Shown here one piece after another: positions 59,501-64,000 of a DNA stretch of 64,000 nucleotides; within the stretch, counting starts at the first letter, position 1; each line of letters opens with the position of its first letter. The notes under the pieces were generated by a model. That model searched no databases, was not told the origin of the DNA, and saw only the letters and a program-made list of their open reading frames with translations. Source of the stretch: Ceratodon purpureus (lineage: Eukaryota > Streptophyta > Bryopsida > Pseudoditrichales > Ditrichaceae). The stretch is from positions 38,347,799 to 38,411,798 of the forward strand of contig CM026426.1 in assembly GCA_014871385.1 (NCBI GenBank). Direction: 5' to 3'. The position numbers and the translations under genes were made by a program.

Positions 59501-62500
59501 TCGACCATTCTTTCTGATGCCTCAATCCTGCCATCCCAAACTGCATTTGCAGTTTGTTCCTCCTTTGGTGTCTTCTCAAGGTAGGCCCTAGCTGCTTCAT
59601 CCGAGGCCACTGCAATTTCGCGCTGTTGAAACAAAAAACATGCTTTAGAAAATTTCAAAATTGTCGAAGTATTAAGACCAAAGATAGAAAGTAGGTAAAA
59701 CTTACTCGGTACAGATATGCGATGAAAACTTTAGTTGTCAAGGGAAACCATGACGGATTAGGTGGCTTGTTCTTCAAACACGCTTCAAATTCTTCAGGAG
59801 TGAGAAGGTCTTTAAATTCCTCGAGCTTCATCATTCCAAAGGAGCGGATGCGAAACAATTTTGCTGGAAGATTACTCTTCACGTGGTCATTCTCGGTTGA
59901 CCTGAATATAAAATTAAAAAGTAAGAAAAATAATATATAATAGAATAAAGACTCCAATGTGGATATACAAATACAAATATAGATGTACGTACCAGTTGAT
60001 GTCGTGCATGGCATGAAGCAAATTGCCCACCTGTCCGCGGGGGTCTAACATTTTGCAATGTACTGAGATGTACCAAGAGAGGTCATCCGCATGGTGCTTG
60101 TTTATATGTCGTAGCCATGCAGAGAGGCGATGGTGACCTTCACAGACAAAAAACATCTTGCCTGAGAATTGCATCCACTACTCCTCTCCTTGGAGCTCTT
60201 CTTCAAAAGTCTGATTTGCGTCTTTCCATAATGGGCTATAACCAGCCATGACCTCCTCCGTAACATCCGCTGTGAGCTCTTCATTGTAGTACATGGAGAT
60301 GTACATGACACGGTCCCCATCTCTATATCCCTTTACGAACTCCCGCTTAAGATGTTGTACCCCCATTTTGCCCATTTGTCTAACCTTTGCCATTGAGACC
60401 ATCCTGCACAAGGTTACCAACAAACGCGACTTCTTCTCTGGTTTGATCCTAAAGTTATTGATGACGCCTATGGAGTTCACCTTGTTTTGGATCCGATGTC
60501 ACAATTTGCCTTCTACAGTACTCTTCAAGTTTAATGGAGAGGATGGTTTTACCAACACATCTTGTGTTTGTGTAACCTGACAAAAGGTGTGCAAATTAAT
60601 ACTGGAATTGCTAGTAAGGAAAGCCTTACAAAAAAGACAAATATATAGAAGAAAATAACAATTTCTTCTCATACTTATACATCTCTTGTAACAATTCAAT
60701 TATCATGTGCGCTTGTAAGTATAACTTGGAGCTACTAACTACGTGGTGCACGCCTATAATAATCCCTAGACACTCTACTACTCCAATGAAGGCGTCTCTT
60801 CCAAAATCGCCTAGTTTGTAGGGCAGGGCATGGCACTATTGCCGGAAGGGCAAAGACGACATGAGCTGGCCTCCTCATGCTAATAGACGAAGCAAAAGAA
60901 TGTAGAGAATATGGCGAAGTTCCAAACCGAAGAGATGTGGGCATGTATCCCGGGCAGGTAGGCTCATAAACTCGGGAGGTCAGCATGTACTTTGGAGAAT
61001 GAACCTGGAAAGACTCAGTATCTAAACCCATAGGTATTGCTAAGTCACAGGTACAGTACGGCTCGTTGTATGAGTCCGAGAGGTCTAAAATATTGATCAC
61101 TGAGATGGGGGAATTAATGGAAATCTTAGCAGCATCGGAACATACCTAGAGTAGGAAGAATGAAAATAAGATTAAATTCCACTTTAAAAAAGGAGAAGAA
61201 CAATAATTAATATGAAAGAAGTGAGAGCTTTAAAGGAGAGAAAGCCAAGGTTTTTAACGCTAAACTAATCAAGTACCTCGGTCTCTGCTGGAGTCGGGTC
61301 TTGACTTTGGCTCCCCACATTATCCTCAGAGGACTCCTAATTCACAAACAATGTAATGATTTTTAGAATCAACAGCATCCTTCAAGCAAGCAGAAAATGA
61401 TAAAACAGCCCTGAAAGAGCTCTCGACCCATACCGCAAACGTTAAAAACTAAGTCAAGAAGAATATAACCAGCAGCCCAAGGCAATTAACTTGCACACGC
61501 CATCAACATGATGTACACAAACTTAAACATCTTCGAAGCCCTTCAAGGCACTGTCTGCTCCGACAGTGCCCTTGAAGCATACAATTTTGAAAAAAAAATT
61601 AAAATACATTACCATCATCAGCACAGCTTGAGAGCAGTGCCTCCGGGCGGGGGTGGTGAATTTAAAAAAAATAAAGCAAGAAGCGGCATCATTGGCACTG
61701 TCATGGAGCCTCGGCCCTCTCCACTGCAAGCACACTTGGGGCACTGTCTGCTCCAACAGTGCCCCTCGCGGGAGGCACTACATAAAAAATAAAAACACCG
61801 CAAGGGCATCAAGAGGCTGGCTTAGCTCCATGGAGCCTCAGCACTCTCTCCCTTTACCATTAGATGGGGCCCCTCGCGGGAGGCAGTACATAAAAACAAA
61901 TCACACCGCAAGGGCAACAAGAGGCTTCCTTGGCTCCATTGAGCCTTCGGCCTGGGAGGGTCGCAAATGCAAGCAAGAGTGCACAACCCATTTTGCGGCC
62001 TTAACCAAAATCCCACTACCCACAATATAACCAAATGATGTATTTAAACGATTTAACCAAGTAGCAGCAGAGTTGCAAAAGCAACTAGTACAATCCAGTT
62101 GCAGAAACTCTCAACCTACAACCACAAATCCCACAATGTTGGTCTGCAAGCAAAATACCCACCAAACAAAACAACTGGGAATGCAACAAAGAACCCCAAA
62201 AACCAAACATCTTAAAACTCCACTAACAATGTTTAGGGTTTCGAGAAAGCTCACCTCGTCGTCGTTGTCCTCATGATCTGGCTCAGTCTCCTCCTCCTCC
62301 TCTTCGTCTTCCTTGTTGTCTTGCCCTCCTTGCTCCTTGCGTTCCTCACACTCTTGCCCGACTTGCTCGCCACCCTCCATCCCTGCTTCAACTTCCGCCC
62401 TCTCAAAATCCACCTCCTCAGCAGCCCCGACACGGCCTGGTGGTCGGGCGCCTCCACGCCCTCCACGCCCTCCTCGATGGGCACTTCCTCGGGCCGCCAT

Positions 62501-63086
62501 GGCTCGATCAACTGCTTCTCTCTCTTCCATGATTGCACGTCTAGCTCTCGCACCTCCTCCTTGCGAGTCACCTACTGATGCTTCCAAAGTTCCCCCTCTC
62601 ACACCTCCTGACTGCCTGGCAAATCTAGACCCTCCTCCCTTGGTCCACTACTTGAAATGGATAAGGTTAACCACTACAATGGAATGATTTGAATTTTTAT
62701 AGAGGCGCATGTTTCAAAGAACCTTAGAACTTGGGAATTTCATTTAAAACGAGTCCACCACTAGACTAAGGAAACAAAAACATTGACTTTAACATGGACA
62801 AATACAGATTGAAATTGCAAAGCGAGGGAAATAAACTTACTTTGGAAGAGTGACAATCGTCTTCGGACTGTGACTCATTCTCTTTTAAACGTGAATCCTT
62901 TAAACTAAATGAAGGCTGCGGTATCTCCACAGTTCCTAGGCAATTAAATTCTAAATCTCCCGACATCTCCTTTAGTTTTTCTTCACTACTAACTATAACT
63001 TGTTCGGCAACCGTGTAATCAGATCTCTCTTCTTCTCCCTCAACTATAGATTCTTGTATAAGTTTACGAGTGCTACAAAACTTCAA
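56584..63086 (-). pseudogene. 14-exon gene: ParB-like domain plus beta-class DNA methyltransferase-like domain
   Basis: Exons (approximate ends): 63,086-62,842; 62,651-62,253; 61,336-61,277; 61,147-60,740; 60,580-59,998; 59,901-59,706; 59,622-59,403; 59,335-59,118; 59,024-58,781; 58,691-58,025; 57,939-57,610; 57,500-57,232; 57,145-56,969; 56,851-56,584. Most junctions are GT-AG. Exon 2 is an Arg/Gly- and Glu-rich linker. Exon 5 has VQHLKREFVKGYRDGDRV and CEGHHRLSAW (60,115-60,138), a ParB-type layout. Exon 11 has VDLIIADIPENLP, at the place of methyltransferase motif IV (DPPY). Exon 12 has KPGDIVLDSKAGTG (57,228-57,269), motif I. Order IV then I is the beta class of N6-adenine/N4-cytosine enzymes. 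Nine or so in-frame stops suggest a dead copy. Both DIPE and the missing aromatic question catalysis. Confidence 0.65.
61540..61951. repeat. hairpin and 108-bp tandem repeat in an intron of the methyltransferase-like gene
   Basis: CTTCAAGGCACTGTC pairs with GACAGTGCCCTTGAAG at about 61,546-61,577. The same GCACTGTCTGCTCC-ACAGTGC stem recurs at 61,741-61,764. Units starting GCCCCTCGCGGGAGGCA lie at 61,761 and 61,869, with AAGGGCA, CAAGAGGCT and GAGCCT in each. It is probably an intron-resident MITE or satellite fragment. Confidence 0.6.
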
Positions 63087-64000
63087 AGCTAATGGAAGCC
63101 CAGCTCTCCGACACTTCAGAAGTGCATTTCAAAGGTCACTTTGCACACCTACGCACTTACCTGCTACTCTCCTCTGGCTCAGTTTCCTATCCGTAAAGTC
63201 TGTGCTCCCTTGTTTTCTTCTACTTTTAGGTGTCACATACATGGAGGGGATAGACCCTCCACTCTACTTCATGTGTCTAAGCAAAGTAAGGACCCTCTTC
63301 ACAATAAAACACCCTATCAAACTTCCCTTCAGCTTATATACCCCAAATTCCAATCTAGAATTTATTTTCCTCTAAGATATTTATTTCATAACTAATAATG
63401 TTTACAACTAAATATAAGAAAATTTTGAATTAAAATTAGTGTTTTAAAACATGTACTGCTAATAAGATACTTCAAAATCTAGTATTAGTAGAATGACGGC
63501 TCAATCTAAAACAATACATGTAGTCATCAAATCAAATTAGAACCACGATGTAGGTCTTATTGATCCGTTAAATTTACAACTTTGCACCCACTATCTAACT
63601 GAAAATGACAACTCCTTAATTGAACACCATATTTGTTATTTTGGGAGATTTATCATCTCCCAAAATAATGCATTAGGTCAGGTCGAGCTAAAATGGGCAC
63701 AATGGTCTCATACTTGGCAAGGAAAAGCTAATTAGCAATTTCCATTAAATTGGGAGATGATCACTCAGTAGTAATGGAAAATGAAAGAACTCGATGGTTT
63801 AATAGAAATATATGAAAAAGTACAAGATAGGTCGAACCACCCTAAATGAACATCATGCGAATAACAAGAAATGGACACAACGGATATGCTGGGCAAACTT
63901 ATATTATATATATGTGTAGAAATACAATTTAGGTCAACACTCCTTAAATGATGAATCCGTGACGGGCCCTCCTGTAGAAACATTCAAGTTGTTCGACCAA
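63087..64000. other. upstream region of the methyltransferase-like gene
   Basis: No gene recognised. 63,070-63,390 has plus-strand ORFs that are probably spurious. A perfect 14-bp hairpin, TTATTTTGGGAGAT with its complement, sits at 63,636-63,668, and AATTGGGAGATGATCAC near 63,748 repeats part of it. Confidence 0.4.

Noticed and set aside
56584-63086. Bacterial contamination explaining the ParB/methylase similarity
   Set aside because: The gene is broken by many GT-AG introns, and its AT-rich plant-like flanks run on without a break.
1-64000. tRNA, rRNA or CRISPR arrays
   Set aside because: None seen by eye; the tandem repeats lack regular unique spacers and the origin is eukaryotic.

Overview
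Kind of DNA. This is a repeat-dominated, AT-rich nuclear window from a streptophyte plant. Coding blocks are split by GT-AG introns, telobox-like AAACCCTAA words lie in non-coding stretches, and the proteins include a plant SUVR-type SET domain and Ty3/gypsy pol and gag. I suspect a bryophyte, perhaps a liverwort, because the gag-like and transposase-like ORFs resemble liverwort gene models as I remember them; this is unverified. I see no intact ordinary host gene. Nearly everything is transposable-element (TE) sequence, much of it nested and decayed.

Layout. 0-3.4 kb: an unidentified ORF remnant and a long pyrimidine-rich tract. 4.3-6.5 kb (+): decayed gene with an N-terminal domain, coiled coil and RING-like finger. 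6.5-10.8 kb: no recognised gene. 10.8-13.0 kb (-): Ty3/gypsy pol remnant. 13,132-28,786: a 3.5-kb gag-like element (G) flanked by GTGGC, split by a 12.1-kb terminal-inverted-repeat element (A, 13,930-26,055, flanked by ATATA), which itself holds a 1.56-kb hAT-like insertion (H). 31.4-36.0 kb (-): coiled-coil ORF remnant (E) split by element F (31,621-35,140, flanked by GGTGT), the near-intact sister of G. 36.0-37.4 kb (+): gypsy LTR, primer site and gag. 38,953-53,464: element B, a second member of family A. 54.0-56.6 kb: direct repeats, a 167-aa ORF and a 76-bp tandem array. 56.6-63.1 kb (-): a 14-exon gene joining a ParB-like domain to a beta-class DNA methyltransferase-like domain.

Main result. 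Elements A and B share related terminal inverted repeats and the same two convergent genes. One (+) is a Cys-rich transposase-like protein with D-x-AENY, SDGC and HGKG-x-WDG motifs. The other (-) has a shared N-terminal domain, coiled coil, RING-like finger, basic repeats and a SUVR-type histone H3K9 methyltransferase module (pre-SET, SET, post-SET). This looks like a large DNA transposon family that carries its own chromatin-modifying enzyme. Both copies carry stops and frameshifts. Together with the ParB-methyltransferase gene, two epigenetic-modifier-like genes sit in TE-like surroundings in one 64-kb window.
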